From Cohnella ginsengisoli (GTDB taxonomy: Bacteria > Bacillota > Bacilli > Paenibacillales > Paenibacillaceae): a DNA stretch of 64,000 nt. The notes under the pieces were generated by a model, which worked only from the letters and a program-made list of their open reading frames with translations, did no database searches and was not told the origin of the DNA. Location of the stretch: NCBI RefSeq assembly GCF_029525555.1, contig NZ_JAPDHZ010000002.1, positions 1,773,868 through 1,837,867 of the forward strand. The letters are read 5' to 3'. Positions 40,620 to 52,517 of the stretch are shown here, piece after piece. The position numbers were made by a program, and so were the translations under genes. The number at the start of each line of letters is the position of its first letter. The first letter of the stretch is position 1.

Positions 40620-40637
40620 CCCGCGCCATCCCGCTAT

Positions 40638-40683
40638 AAGCCGGAGACGAACCGTTGCCACACGGCCGTCCCGGCTTTTTTTT
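40638..40683 (+). terminator. Intrinsic terminator after the AraC gene
   Basis: AAGCCGG and CCGGCTT close a stem that includes GACG/CGTC pairs, followed by T8. It lies 19 bases after the stop at 40619. Confidence 0.75.
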
Positions 40684-40798
40684 GTCGCATCCGCGCCGTT
40701 AGACGGAGATTCCGTCGGGTGCCGGCGCCTCGATTAAGCGAGGGTCAGGCCGAGATTTCCCGGACGGGATCGAACACGGCCGGGTCATCCTCTCCGCC

Positions 40799-42392
<1,594 letters not shown>

Positions 42393-42408
42393 TCATGGAT
42401 CGATTTTA

Positions 42409-42469
42409 TTTTAAATAAATTTAAAATGTTTTATCTGTTTATCATATTTTCCGTTATTTTTCCTGTCAA
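42409..42469 (-). promoter_or_regulatory. Promoter and 19-bp operator of the arabinofuranosidase gene
   Basis: On the minus strand: -35 TTGACA (42464-42469), 17-base spacer, -10 TATGAT (42441-42446), then ATTTTAAATTTATTTAAAA (42409-42427) 13 bases further, over or just past the transcription start. The promoter at 43983 has the same elements in the same order. A site there fits a repressor. The rest of the 340-bp gap is AT-rich; a TATAAT at 42642-42647 may serve the regulator gene. Confidence 0.85.
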
Positions 42470-42708
42470 TAGAATTAAATACGCTTTCCGAAAAGGAATT
42501 ATAAATATAACTAAAATAAAAAAGGATATCCTTTATCGCTCGCCAGTCGAATTTAATTGTCAAACGGCCGTTGGCGACAGCTTTCGCCGTTTTATTTTAG
42601 AATCATTATTTTAAATATGTAATTCGGCCATTCGGATCACTTATAATAAAAAAAAGCCAAGCGCGTCTTCACCGGACGACTATCCGCAAACAGAGGAGAA
42701 CGCCGCTC

Positions 42709-43621
42709 ATGATCCATATCAAGGAACTCAAATCGGGCATAAACATATTCAAGGCGCTCAGCTCCGAGATCCGCATCCAGATCCTCGACCTGCTGGTCAA
42801 GCACCACAACCTGAATCTGAACGATCTGGCGCAGAAGCTCAACTTGACCAACGGGGCCATCACGATGCACATCAAGAAGCTGGAGGAGAGCGGGCTTATC
42901 CACATCGTCACGAACGTGGGCAAGCACGGGCTGCAAAAGATGTGCCATCTGAACGAAGACAAGCTGCTGGTGGAGCTGCGTGGCAAAGAAGAGGACAACT
43001 TCTACGAGACGGAGCTGCGGGTCGGCCACTACAGCAATTATGCCGCCGTTCCCACCTGCGGGCTGGCAACCAAAGACAGCCTGATCGGCACATTCGACGA
43101 CCCGCGCTACTTCGCCGATCCGAGCCGCGTGGACGCGGGCATCGTATGGCTCACCGAGGGATTCCTCGAATACCGGGTGCCCAACTATCTGAAGCCGACC
43201 CAGACCTTCAAGGAGCTTCAATTCATGATGGAGATCGGCTCCGAAGCGCCGGGCACCTCGGAAAATTGGCCTTCGGATATTACCTTCTCCCTGAACGGCA
43301 TGAAGCTTGGCACCTGGACTTGTCCGGGCGACTTCGGCGACGTGCGCGGCACCTACAATCCCGATTGGTGGCCGCAGAACTGCAATCAATACGGCCTGCT
43401 CAAGATCGTCCGCATCAACGACGAGGGCAGCTTCATCGACGGTTACCGGATCGGCCAACTGACGCTGCCGGAGCTGGAGCTCGACTACAAGAGCGATCTG
43501 ACGTTCAGGATCGAGGTCGAGCCCGAATCGGCGAACAAAAAAAGGGCTGACCGTGTTCGGCCGCAACTTCGGCAACTACGACCACGACATTCTGATCCGC
43601 GTCCTGTACTTGGAAGAATAG
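42709..43621 (+). CDS. ArsR-type HTH regulator with large C-terminal ligand-binding-like domain (one frameshift)
   Basis: About 304 residues, ATG 42709 after GAGGAG. Residues 10-80 are a winged helix of ArsR type (IFKALSSEIRIQILDLLV; LNLNDLAQKLNLTNGAITMHIKKLEESGLI). Residues 100-300 form a beta-rich domain (GLATKDSLIGTFDDPRYF; DITFSLNGMKLGTWTCPGDFGD; YNPDWWPQNCNQYGLLK) that is not part of normal metal-sensing ArsR proteins and could bind a sugar. One A is extra in A7 (43537-43543): ANKK should continue GLTVFGRNFGNYDHDILIRVLYLEE to the stop at 43621. It lies between two genes that share an operator, so it is the likely repressor of both. Confidence 0.82.
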
Positions 43622-43642
43622 CGGCATCCTCGTTCGACCCTG

Positions 43643-43697
43643 CCCTCCTCGCGCTGTCCGAAGCCTGAATCGGGCCGATCGAGGAGGTCTTTTTTTC
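43643..43697 (+). terminator. Intrinsic terminator of the ArsR-type gene
   Basis: CCTCCTCG pairs with CGAGGAGG (43680-43687), followed by a T-rich run. The following ~180 bases up to 43860 show nothing I can name; from 43866 the DNA turns strongly AT-rich toward the next promoter. Confidence 0.65.
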
Positions 43698-43982
43698 GTC
43701 GACGTTGCTTCAATCCGCCAGCCTCGGCGTTTCTGGATCGCCTTCGTCCCCTCCGGGTACGCCAAGCCCGTAATTATTCGGGCACCGGCTCCGCCCGCCG
43801 GTCAAGCGCAGGCACCGGCTCCGTTCGGCCCTTCCCTTCCAAGCCAGCCCCTCGTCTCGCGCCTTTAATTTATAAAAATCAAAAATATTTTAAAATACTT
43901 TTAACCGCCATTTTAGAAAAACGATCAAGTAAAACAAGGAAAATAGCCAAAATTTAGTTTTTGTAACGCTTACAATACGGGA

Positions 43983-44044
43983 TTGACAATTCTTTTAACT
44001 GGAAATATGATGATATCGAAAAACGATTTTAAATTTATTTAAAA
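43983..44044 (+). promoter_or_regulatory. Promoter and 19-bp operator of the secreted DUF5695-like gene
   Basis: Consensus -35 TTGACA (43983-43988), 17-base spacer, -10 TATGAT (44006-44011), and ATTTTAAATTTATTTAAAA at 44026-44044, 14 bases after the -10. Both hexamers, the spacing and the 19-mer match those in front of the GH51 gene. A leader of about 130 bases precedes the ATG at 44150. Confidence 0.88.
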
Positions 44045-44149
44045 CAATAAAGGGAAGGACGGTGGTCCAAGGAAAGCTTGGCGCATTCTCGGGAGCGGAG
44101 TCGAGAGAGATGATCCTGTGCACGAGCCTCATCCTTAAGGAGGAATAAA

Positions 44150-47100
44150 ATGATGATCGAGTCCGGTTCGAAGCCACGCAAAAAAGGCGCTCTACTACTC
44201 GGCGATCTTCGCGGCGGCGGCTGCGGTGTGGCTGGCTTCCCCTAAAGACGCTTCGGCCTACACGCTTAGCAACAGCAGCTTCAACGTTACGACCGGCACG
44301 AACGGCGAGATTAGCAGTCTGACGATTGCCGGGGATTCTTTCGCCACGAACTATGTAATGAACGGCACCAACGCCCCCAACCAGAATACGTCCGATCATC
44401 AATGGCTGGGCGAGCTGATGTTCACCTATCGTCTCGGCAGCGGCGCCTGGACCAAGGCCTGGACGAGCAAATCGGCGGACGCGCGGACGCAGAGCCAATC
44501 CGGCAGCACGGTCAACGTTTCCTACCAGAACTCCGCCAATGCCGAAGGCATCCGCAACTTCAAGGTGGACCAATCTTACTCCCTTGCGAGCGATTATCTG
44601 CGCTGGCAGATCACGGTCACGAACACCAGCGCGCAGACGCTGGAGATCGGCGACTTCGGACTGCCGCTCCCGTTCAACGAATTCTGGTCTGGCGGCAACA
44701 ACGAAGAGATCTATGAGACCCGCGTCGTCACGCATTCGTTCGTCGGCAACAACAACTCCTATATTACCGCTCAGCGTCCAAGCGGCATCGGACCGTCGCT
44801 CCTGATGGTCCCCGACGCGACGACCGGCGCCGGATTCGAGTACATGGACAACTGGCGGACCGAGGAGCACCCGGGCAGCACCTGGGCGGCGGATCAGGGC
44901 GGATGGCCCGAGGGCTTGACCGTCTTCTACATCCACTCCAACGTCATTAAGAACACGAACCGCGGCTACCTGACCAATACGAGCCTGACGCTCGCGCCGG
45001 GCGCCAGCAAGACGTACGCCTTTAAGTTTTTCAAGACGAACGGCGAGCAGGGCGTCAAGGACCGGCTGTACAGCGAAGGGCTCATCGACGTCAACGTCGT
45101 GCCCGGCATGATCGTGCCTACCAATCAGACGGCGAAGTTCGATCTCCATACGTCCAAGACGATCGTATCGGTGACGTCGGACGCGCCGTCGCAAACGACG
45201 ATCGCTTCGCTCGGCACCTCCGGCACCGACCATAAGCTCTACTCGCTCACGATGAGCAAGCTCGGACCGAACAACGTCACCGTGACCTACGGCAGCGGCG
45301 AGAAGACGGTCCTGCAGTTCTACGCGATCGAACCGATCGACCTTGCCTTGCAGCGCCACGCGACCTTCATGGTGAATAATCAGCAATGGAACGCCCCCGG
45401 CACGATCAAGGACAAAGTGTACGACGACTGGATGATGCAGACCAAAGCCAAGCGCAACAACTTTGCGGGCTACTGGGGCTGGGGCGACGATTGGGGCCTG
45501 ACCCACGGCGAATTCCTCGCCGAGAAAAACGTGCAGACGCCGGTCGCCTCGGAGGTCACGTCTCTCGATCAATATTTGGAGACGGCGATCTGGACCAATC
45601 TGATGAACGGCCACCACACCGACTACCTCGTCCCCGACTTCCTGATGGCCTCGCCCAACACGACGCCGACTTACCGCGGTTACGCGTACCCTCACATTTA
45701 CAACACCTACTTCAGCATGTATAAGATTGCCAAGCTGTATCCCGGACTGATCGCTTATGCGCAGCCTCGGACGACCTACCTGCTCCGCGCCTACAATGTG
45801 ATGAAGGCGTTGTACGACGGTCCGGTCGCCTACAACTGGAACACCGGCCTGATGGGCGAACTGACGACGCCCGAGATCATCAAGGCGCTGCAGGACGAAG
45901 GCTATACGACGCAGGCGAACGACATCATCGCCAAGATGGCGACCAAGTACAACAACTTCAGCGGCTCCGCCTACCCGTACGGCTCCGAGTACAACTACGA
46001 CAATACGGGAGAAGAAGCCGTCTACACCCTGGCCAAGATGAACAACAACAGTACGATCAAGAGCAAGATCAATACGAAGACGCGGGCTACGCGCGGCCAG
46101 ATGCCGCTCTGGTACTTCTACTCGGTGCCGGTCACGATCACCGGCGAGCCTTGGTGGAACTTCCAGTACACCGTCTCGCTGGCGGGCTACGCGATGGATG
46201 ACTGGGTGCGCACCGGCTCGACGAGCCCCGAGGTCGACGAGCGGCTAACCTACGCCGCCAAGATCGCCAACGTCAGCGCGATCAACTCCGGCCAGATCAG
46301 CTCCGATCCCGCCAACATCGGCGCCGTATCGTGGACGTATCAGATGACCAAGGGGGAACTATGGCGCCCTGGGCCTGGATGGCGGCCCGCTGTTCAACGG
46401 CTGGCGCGGCATGTCCGGCGAAGCCGATCTCGGTCTGTTCGGCGCGATCAAGATTCTGAGCGCGGACATCGCCGTCGATCCGATCTTCGGCCTGTACGGC
46501 TACGGCGCCGACGTCGCGCTCACGGGCGGCAACTACGTCATCACGCCGAAGGACGGCGTCGGACAACGTCTGAACCTGATCACCGAAAAGCTCGGCATGG
46601 TGCTCGAACGCGACAAGTATACCGCCGCTACTGTGGCGCAGGCGAAAAACTACGTCAACTTCACGCTGCAAAACGTGACGAGCGGCACGGCGCACACGAC
46701 CAAAGTCGCCTTCACGGGATTGGCCGCAGGCTCGTACAACGTCCTCGTGAACAATGCGGTCGTCGGCAACGTCACGGCCGTAAACGGACAGACGACCAAC
46801 GTCTCGCTCAGCATAGGCACCGCTGCGACCTATGACATCAAGCTGCAGCCCGGCACGCCGCCCGTTCAGCCCGAGATCATCGCCTCCTACAACATGAACC
46901 AGACATCTGGCACGACGGCGACCGACGGCTCGGGCAACGGCAACCATGCCACGCTGTCCGGCGGCACCTCGTGGGTAGCCGGCAAAGCCGGCAACGGCCT
47001 CGCGCTTAACGGCACGAACGCCTATGCCAGCCTGCCTGCCGGCATCGTAAGCTCGCTTAACGACTTCACGATCTCGACTTGGGTCAAGGTAACCGCCAAC

Positions 47101-47607
47101 AGCGACTGGGCCCGCATCTTCGACTTCGGGACAGGGACGAACAACTATATGTTCCTTGCGCCGCAGTCGGGCGGCACGGGCGGACTGCGATTCGCGATCA
47201 CGACCTCGGGCAACGGCAGCGAGCAGTTGATGACAGCCTCGACGCCGCTCGCGACCGGCACCTGGAAGCATGTCGCCGTCACGCTGTCCGGCACGACGGC
47301 CCGGCTTTACGTGGACGGCGTTCAGGCGGCGACGAATACGTCCATGACGCTGAAGCCTTCGAGCCTTGACAGCACGAACCTGAACTACATCGGCAAGTCC
47401 CAATACGCCGATCCCTATTTGAACGGCGCGATCGACGACTTCCGCATCTACTCGCGGGCACTGTCGGGGCCGGAGATTTCCGCCTTGTTTTCCGGCGGCG
47501 CGTCCCTGGTCGCCCAACCTGCGAACGCCCTTGAGTCCGGCACGGAAGCCGGCGGCGCCGATAGCCTGAACGACGAAGCGACGGAGCCTTCAAACGCGGA
47601 ATCTTAA
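44150..47607 (+). CDS. Secreted DUF5695-like protein with C-terminal LamG domain (two frameshifts)
   Basis: About 1,151 residues. ATG 44150 follows AAGGAGG. Two single extra bases break it: A6 at 44180-44185, before the signal-peptide core ALYYSAIFAAAAAVWLASP, and G5 at 46352-46356, after TYQMTKG, which should continue NYGALGLDGGPLFNGW. After the signal peptide, residues 40-880 contain an N-terminal beta-sandwich and then a probable alpha/alpha-toroid (YWGWGDDWGLTHGEFLAEKN, PHIYNTYFSMYKIAKLYPGL, GEPWWNFQYTVSLAGYAMDD), which I tentatively assign to DUF5695. A LamG-like lectin domain (about 905-1110) ends in YLNGAIDDFRIYSRALSGPE. It is co-controlled with the arabinofuranosidase, so it probably attacks or binds arabinose-rich polysaccharide outside the cell. 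Activity unproven. Confidence 0.75.
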
Positions 47608-47639
47608 GCAGATCATTTTTGCACGCTTCCTTCGGAAGG

Positions 47640-47684
47640 AAGCCGCCCCGCCAGTCATGAAAATGACTGTGGGGCGGCTTTTTC
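47640..47684 (+). terminator. Intrinsic terminator after the secreted protein gene
   Basis: AAGCCGCCCC and CAGTCAT form a two-part stem with ATGACTG and GGGGCGGCTT around GAAA, then TTTTTC. Confidence 0.9.
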
Positions 47685-47741
47685 GCTTTTCCGGCTGTTG
47701 AATTGCCAATTCTGAGCAGCGAGAAGCATGTCATGCGTATG

Positions 47742-48020
47742 AGAATAGCGCATTTTTGCGCTATTCTGGCGTAGCCCGTTAGCGGCGGGCGAGTCGGCGG
47801 CGGCTGCGCCAGAATAGCGCATTTTTGCGCTATTCTGGCGCAGCCCGTTAGCGGCGGGCGAGTCGGCGGCGGATGCGCGAGCGAGAATAGCGCATTTTTG
47901 CGCTACTCTGGCGTAGCTCGTTAGCGGCGGGCGAGTCGGCGGCGGATGCGCGAGCGAGAATAGCGCATTTTTGCGCTATTTTGGCGCAGCCCGTTAGCGG
48001 CGGGCGAGTCGGCGGCGGCT
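47742..48020. repeat. Four tandem copies of a 69-73 bp repeat, each with a perfect palindrome
   Basis: Copies start at 47742, 47811, 47884 and 47957. Each opens with AGAATAGCGCA, a T-rich loop and TGCGCTATTCT (last two copies with one change), followed by a nearly identical GC-rich part containing CGTTAGCGGCGGGCGAGTCG. No plausible gene reads through. It fills the gap between the LamG-type gene and the lipase-like gene. Confidence 0.9.
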
Positions 48021-48134
48021 GGGGTACGCCTCCAGCAATCCCGGCCCGTTCCCTGAACGCTTCCTTCCCGGGCATGCGTCGGCATATAATAGAAGAAATG
48101 CACCGGCGACTTTTGAGCGAAGGAGCGACTCTCC

Positions 48135-49020
48135 GTGACCTTTCAACCTTTCTCCAGGACCTTGTCCGACGGAACCGCCATGGCGGCCGGCGAATGGACG
48201 GCAAGCGACGAAGCGCGAGCGCGAGGCGATGCGCCGTCCGCCGTCGTGCTGCTCGTCCACGGCATGGGCGAGCATATGGGGCGCTACGACCATGTCGCGT
48301 CTATGCTGAACGAGGCCGGATACGCGGCGCTCGGCTTCGACCAGCGCGGGCACGGCCGGACGGACGGCAGACGCGGACATACGCCCAGCTACGAGGGGCT
48401 GCTCGAAGGCGTGGACCTGCTGTTCGCCGAAGCCGCTCAGCGATATCCGGGCCTCCCCCCTCATTTTGTACGGGCACAGCATGGGCGGCAATGTCGTCCT
48501 GAACTACCTGCTGCGGCGCAAACCGAGCGTCGCCGGCGCGGTCGTCGGCAGCCCCTGGCTTAAGCTGGCGTTCGCGCCGCCGCAGGCGCAGGTCGTCATC
48601 GGACGGCTGGTCGAACGGTTCTATCCGGGCTACACGAACACGCGCCCGATGAACGTCGACCATCTGACGACCGACCCCGAGATGGCGGAGCGGTATCGCA
48701 ACGATCCGCTCGGGCACGGCCACATCACGGTTCGCTTCTTTTTCGGCGTGCAGCGCGCGGGGCTGTGGGCGATCCAGCACGCGGGCGAGCTTGGTGCGCC
48801 CATCCTGCTCATGCACGGGGACGACGACCGGGTCACCTCGGTCGCGGCCAGCCGGCAGTTCGCGGAGCGGGCCGGCCCGCTCTGCGATTACCGGGAGTGG
48901 CCGGGCTACAAGCACGAGCTGCACAACGAGCTTGCGCGCGAGCCGGTGCTGGCGGCGATGCGCGATTGGATCGCGGAGCGGCTGACGGACGAAAAGCGAA
49001 AAACAGCCATGAAGCGCTAA
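48135..49020 (+). CDS. Alpha/beta hydrolase, monoacylglycerol-lipase type (one frameshift)
   Basis: About 294 residues, GTG 48135 after AAGGAG. VVLLVHGMGEHMGRYDHVASML gives the oxyanion-hole HG motif, GYAALGFDQRGHGRTDGRRGH the lipase-type loop and YGHSMGGNVVL the nucleophile Ser; Asp (HGDDDRVTS) and His (YKHELHNE) complete the triad. In the C6 run 48455-48460 one base is extra: YPGLP should continue LILYGHSMGG. The serine-aminopeptidase S33/lysophospholipase family hydrolyses monoacylglycerols or similar esters in the cytoplasm. Confidence 0.88.
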
Positions 49021-49046
49021 GCTTTCGAGACGGGAGGGGTTTTCAG

Positions 49047-49560
49047 TTGGCCAACACCTTTTTCATATCCGATCATCACTTCGGACACCGCAACATCATC
49101 GACTTCGAATCCAGGCCCTTCGCGGATGCCGAAGAAATGACGGAAGTGATGATCGAGCGGTGGAATGCCGTCGTCGGCAAGGACGACGCGGTGTTTCATT
49201 TGGGGGGATTTTTCGTTTTTGAACATGGCGCGGACGCGGGACATCGTGGCCCGGCTGCACGGCCGCAAGACGCTGATTCTGGGCAATCACGATCGGGGAA
49301 GGTCGCGGAGCTGGTGGCTGGAAGCCGGCTTCGAACAGGTGAGCGAATATCCGATCATTTACAAGGACTTCTTCTTCCTCTCGCACGAGCCGATGTACAT
49401 GAACAAGCATATGCCGTACGTCAACGTCCACGGGCATATCCACGGCCAGAAGTACGAGGGTAAAAACTACTTCAACGTCTGCGTCGAGCATTGGGACTAT
49501 ACGCCGCTGACGTTCGAGCAGATCCGGGACGCGGTAGTCGCGAGCGAGGAGCAGGACTGA
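49047..49560 (+). CDS. Metallophosphoesterase family protein (one frameshift)
   Basis: About 171 residues, TTG 49047 after GGAGGGG. FFISDHHFGHRNII, GDFSF, ILGNHD, FLSHEP and VNVHGHIHG are the five metal-binding blocks of the calcineurin-like fold. One G is extra in G6 (49202-49207): VFHLG should continue DFSFLNMARTRDIVARL. Small stand-alone members are phosphoesterases of unknown substrate, often on phage-like or nucleotide targets. It lies 26 bases after the lipase-like gene and is probably co-transcribed. Confidence 0.87.
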
Positions 49561-49610
49561 GCAGGACAGGAAAAAGCGATATGCGCACTCATCGCGACGG
49601 CTCTATCAGC

Positions 49611-50210
49611 TTACTTGAACCAGCCCTTCTCCCTGAACCGTTTGATCGCCTCGATCCGGTTGCTGACGTCGAGCTTGTCGAGGATGACCGAGATATAGTT
49701 GCGGACGGTGCCGTTCGACAGGAACAGCTCGCTCGCGATTTCCTTCGTGTTTTTGCCGTCTGCCATGAGTCCGATGACTTCCTTTTCCCGCTCCGTGAGC
49801 GGGTTTTCTTCGTTGTACGCCTCGTCGACCAGCTCGGCGGCGTAGATCCTGCGGCCGGACATGATCGTCCGAAGCGAATCGGCCAGCTCGTCGCTCGGGC
49901 TGTCCTTGAGCAGGTAGCCGTGCACGCCCGCCTTCACCGCTCGCTCGAAGTAGCCCGCCCGGGCGAACGTCGTCAGGATGACGACCTTGCACCCCAAGTC
50001 CTTCAGCTCCTCCGCGGCGTCCAATCCGCTCTTGAGCGGCATCTCGATGTCCATGATGCACAGGTCCGGCCGGTGGAGTTTGACGAGCCGCAGCGCGTCG
50101 ACGCCGTTCTCCGCCTTGCCCACCACCTCCATGTCCGCCTCGAGATCCAGCACGGACGCGAGCGCGCCGAGCAGCAGCCGCTGATCCTCGGCGATAACGA
50201 TTCGTATCAT
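49611..50210 (-). CDS. desR: Response regulator DesR (NarL family), membrane-fluidity control
   Basis: 199 residues, overlapping desK by 4 bases. Receiver domain with phospho-Asp in LCIMDIEMPLKSGLD and Lys in GYLLKDSPSDEL; LuxR-type helix-turn-helix NPLTEREKEVIGLMADGKNT and VRNYISVILDKLDVSNRIEA. Order and similarity of the neighbours match B. subtilis des-desK-desR, in which phosphorylated DesR turns on the desaturase gene after cold shock. Confidence 0.93.
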   Translation of the reverse strand: MIRIVIAEDQRLLLGALASVLDLEADMEVVGKAENGVDALRLVKLHRPDLCIMDIEMPLKSGLDAAEELKDLGCKVVILTTFARAGYFERAVKAGVHGYLLKDSPSDELADSLRTIMSGRRIYAAELVDEAYNEENPLTEREKEVIGLMADGKNTKEIASELFLSNGTVRNYISVILDKLDVSNRIEAIKRFREKGWFK

Positions 50211-51343
50211 AGCTGCGCCTCCCCTTTCGCCTGGATCAAGTTGTTCGGCACTTTGATGACGATCTCCGTGCCCTCCCGCGACGCGATCTCCAGCGACCCG
50301 TTCACGAATTCCAGCCGTTCCTTCATGCCGCGAAGTCCGTTGCCTCTATAAAAGGTCGTGCCGCTGCCGAGGCCGACGCCGTTGTCCCGCACGCGGATGC
50401 GCAGCTCGGCCGCCGTCTGTTCGATCTCGATGGCGCAAACGTTAGCCCCGCTATGCTTCACGACGTTCGTCACGGCTTCCTTCAGGCACATGCTCGCCAC
50501 GTTCTCGTTCAGCAGCGAGGTGTTACCCAGCTTCGGATCGCCCGTCAACTTAAACTCGATGTCGGCCGCCTTCAGGATTTGCCGCAAGCGGTAGATCTCG
50601 TCCTCGACGTGCGTGCCGCGCATCTGCGTCACCAGTTCCCGAAGCTCCTTGAGCACGTTGCGGGCCGTATGCCGGACGTCGTCGATCTCGGCTTCCGCCC
50701 GGTCCGGGTTTTTGCGGATCAGCTTGGCGACCAGATCGCTCTTGAGCCCGATGAGGGCGAGCTTCTGCCCGAGCGTGTCGTGCAGGTCACGCGCAATGCG
50801 CTGGCGCTCCTCCAGCTTCACGAGCTCGGAGATCCGCTTGTTCGCGTCGTTGAGCTCTCCCTGCAGCAGTTCGCTTTTGTTGCGGTTGTAGGTCGTGACC
50901 GGCAGCAGCGTCACCGCGATCAGGCAAACGAACACGAAGGGCGCTTGCTCGATCAACACCGAGTTGGCGTGCATGTAGCCGATATAGACCGACAGCAGCG
51001 TCATCGCCAGATGGACCGTGTACAACGTGATGAAGCCGGCCTTTCGCTGCATATTGCCGATAAAAAAGGCGGCAAAAATGGAAAAATAGACGTATCCGAA
51101 CATCATCGTCATCGCGATCGAAAATAAAATTTGCACGGAAGTCCAAAAATAAACGAGCCAGCCCTTCGAACTGAACGATAGCAAATAACAAACAAAAAAC
51201 GCGACGATCATGAAAATGCCGATCAGCGCGTGGTACATCGTCGAGGAACGGAACACGAAATAAAAAGGGAGGATGTAAAAGACGACCCATATATACGGGC
51301 TGAGACCCGTGCTCCGCTGGAAAATGTGATACCACTTTTGCAC
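50207..51343 (-). CDS. desK: Thermosensor histidine kinase DesK
   Basis: 378 residues. I choose GTG 51343 (VQKWYHIFQRSTGLSPYIWV), preceded by GGGAGGAG. Membrane segments fill residues 15-150, with IWVVFYILPFYFVFRSS closely resembling B. subtilis DesK; then the coiled linker, DHp motif ELVKLEERQRIARDLHDTLG (His about 188), LLNENVASMCLKEAVTNVVKHS (N-box) and GNGLRGMKERLEF (G-box). It senses membrane thickness or order in the cold and phosphorylates DesR. It follows des by 66 bases. Confidence 0.95.
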   Translation of the reverse strand: MQKWYHIFQRSTGLSPYIWVVFYILPFYFVFRSSTMYHALIGIFMIVAFFVCYLLSFSSKGWLVYFWTSVQILFSIAMTMMFGYVYFSIFAAFFIGNMQRKAGFITLYTVHLAMTLLSVYIGYMHANSVLIEQAPFVFVCLIAVTLLPVTTYNRNKSELLQGELNDANKRISELVKLEERQRIARDLHDTLGQKLALIGLKSDLVAKLIRKNPDRAEAEIDDVRHTARNVLKELRELVTQMRGTHVEDEIYRLRQILKAADIEFKLTGDPKLGNTSLLNENVASMCLKEAVTNVVKHSGANVCAIEIEQTAAELRIRVRDNGVGLGSGTTFYRGNGLRGMKERLEFVNGSLEIASREGTEIVIKVPNNLIQAKGEAQL

Positions 51344-51409
51344 GGACTCCGCTCCTCCCTTGTTTCCCGCCGTCCTCTCATTGTAGCCTAAACCGGCCGG
51401 ATGCAAAAA

Positions 51410-52460
51410 TTATTTGCCTGCGGCCGTCTTCTTCAATACGGCGCCGGAAGCATGCAGGCCGACGGACGGCCGCTTGATCTTGCGATAGCCGACGAACGTC
51501 TTGTTCTCCTCGTCCCACAGGCGGAATCGCAGCGATTCCAGGCTCGTCGAGAGCGTAAGTGTGGCGGCGCGCTGAAGCGGCGGCGTGGCCAGATGCGCCT
51601 TTTCGAGATTGTAGTTGGGCACCTTGGGATTCAGGTGATGCACGTGATGGAACCCGATGCTGCCCGTGATCCATTGCAGGACGCGGGGAAGCTTGTAATA
51701 CGAGCTGCCTTCGACGGCCGCTTGCACGTAGCTCCAGTCCGGATCGTTTTCAAAGTAGGAATCCTCGAACTGATGCTGCACGTAGAAGAGCCAGATGCCG
51801 AGCAATCCCGAGACGAAGAAGATCGGGCCCTGCACGAGGACGAACGCTTCCCAGCCGATCGCCCAGATCATGCCCGCATAAAGCGAGACGATGAGTACGT
51901 TGGTCAGATAGGTGTTCAGGCGTTCCTTGCGCCGCGCGCCTTTCGCATTAAAGCGATATTGCAGCATGAAGACGAAGATCGGGCCGAGACCGAACATGAC
52001 GAGCGGATTGCGGTAAAAACGGTAGGCCAGACGCTTCCACAACGGAGCGGCCGCGTATTCTTCCACGGTGAGTATCCAGATGTCGCCGTCCCCTCTTTTG
52101 TCGAGGTTGCCGCTTGTGGCGTGATGCTTCGCATGGCTGTTTTTCCACTGCCGGTAAGGTACCAGCGTCAGCACGCCCAGCAGCGTGCCCAAGATGTCGT
52201 TCGCGCGCTTGCTCTGGAAGAACGAGCCGTGGCAGCAGTCATGGAACAAGATAAAGGTGCGTATGACGAATCCCGATGCGACGACCAGGATCGGAAGGGC
52301 GAGCCAATAAGATACGGAGAGACTGGCATAGCCGGCGTACCAAAGCAGAAGCAGCGGTCCCAGCGTGTTGATCAGCTGCCGGATGCTGGACTTCGCGTCC
52401 GTTTTTTCGAAAGGAAGCATGCTTTTTTTTAAGCTCGGCGATTTCGCTTGCGTGTTTCAT
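51410..52460 (-). CDS. des: Acyl-lipid fatty acid desaturase Des (frameshift near N terminus)
   Basis: About 349 residues. ATG 52460 (MKHASEIAELKK) follows GAGGGGG; one base is extra in the T8 run 52423-52430 (A8 on the coding strand), after which SMLPFEKTDAKSSIRQ continues. The three His boxes HDCCH, HAKHH and HHVHH bind the di-iron centre; four membrane helices surround them. It introduces a double bond into existing phospholipid acyl chains (Delta5 in B. subtilis) to keep membranes fluid in the cold. First gene of des-desK-desR. Confidence 0.93.
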
Positions 52461-52517
52461 GTGCGCATTCCCCCTCGATGAACGTCCGACGAATAGGCGT
52501 GCCGCGACGTTATCTTC

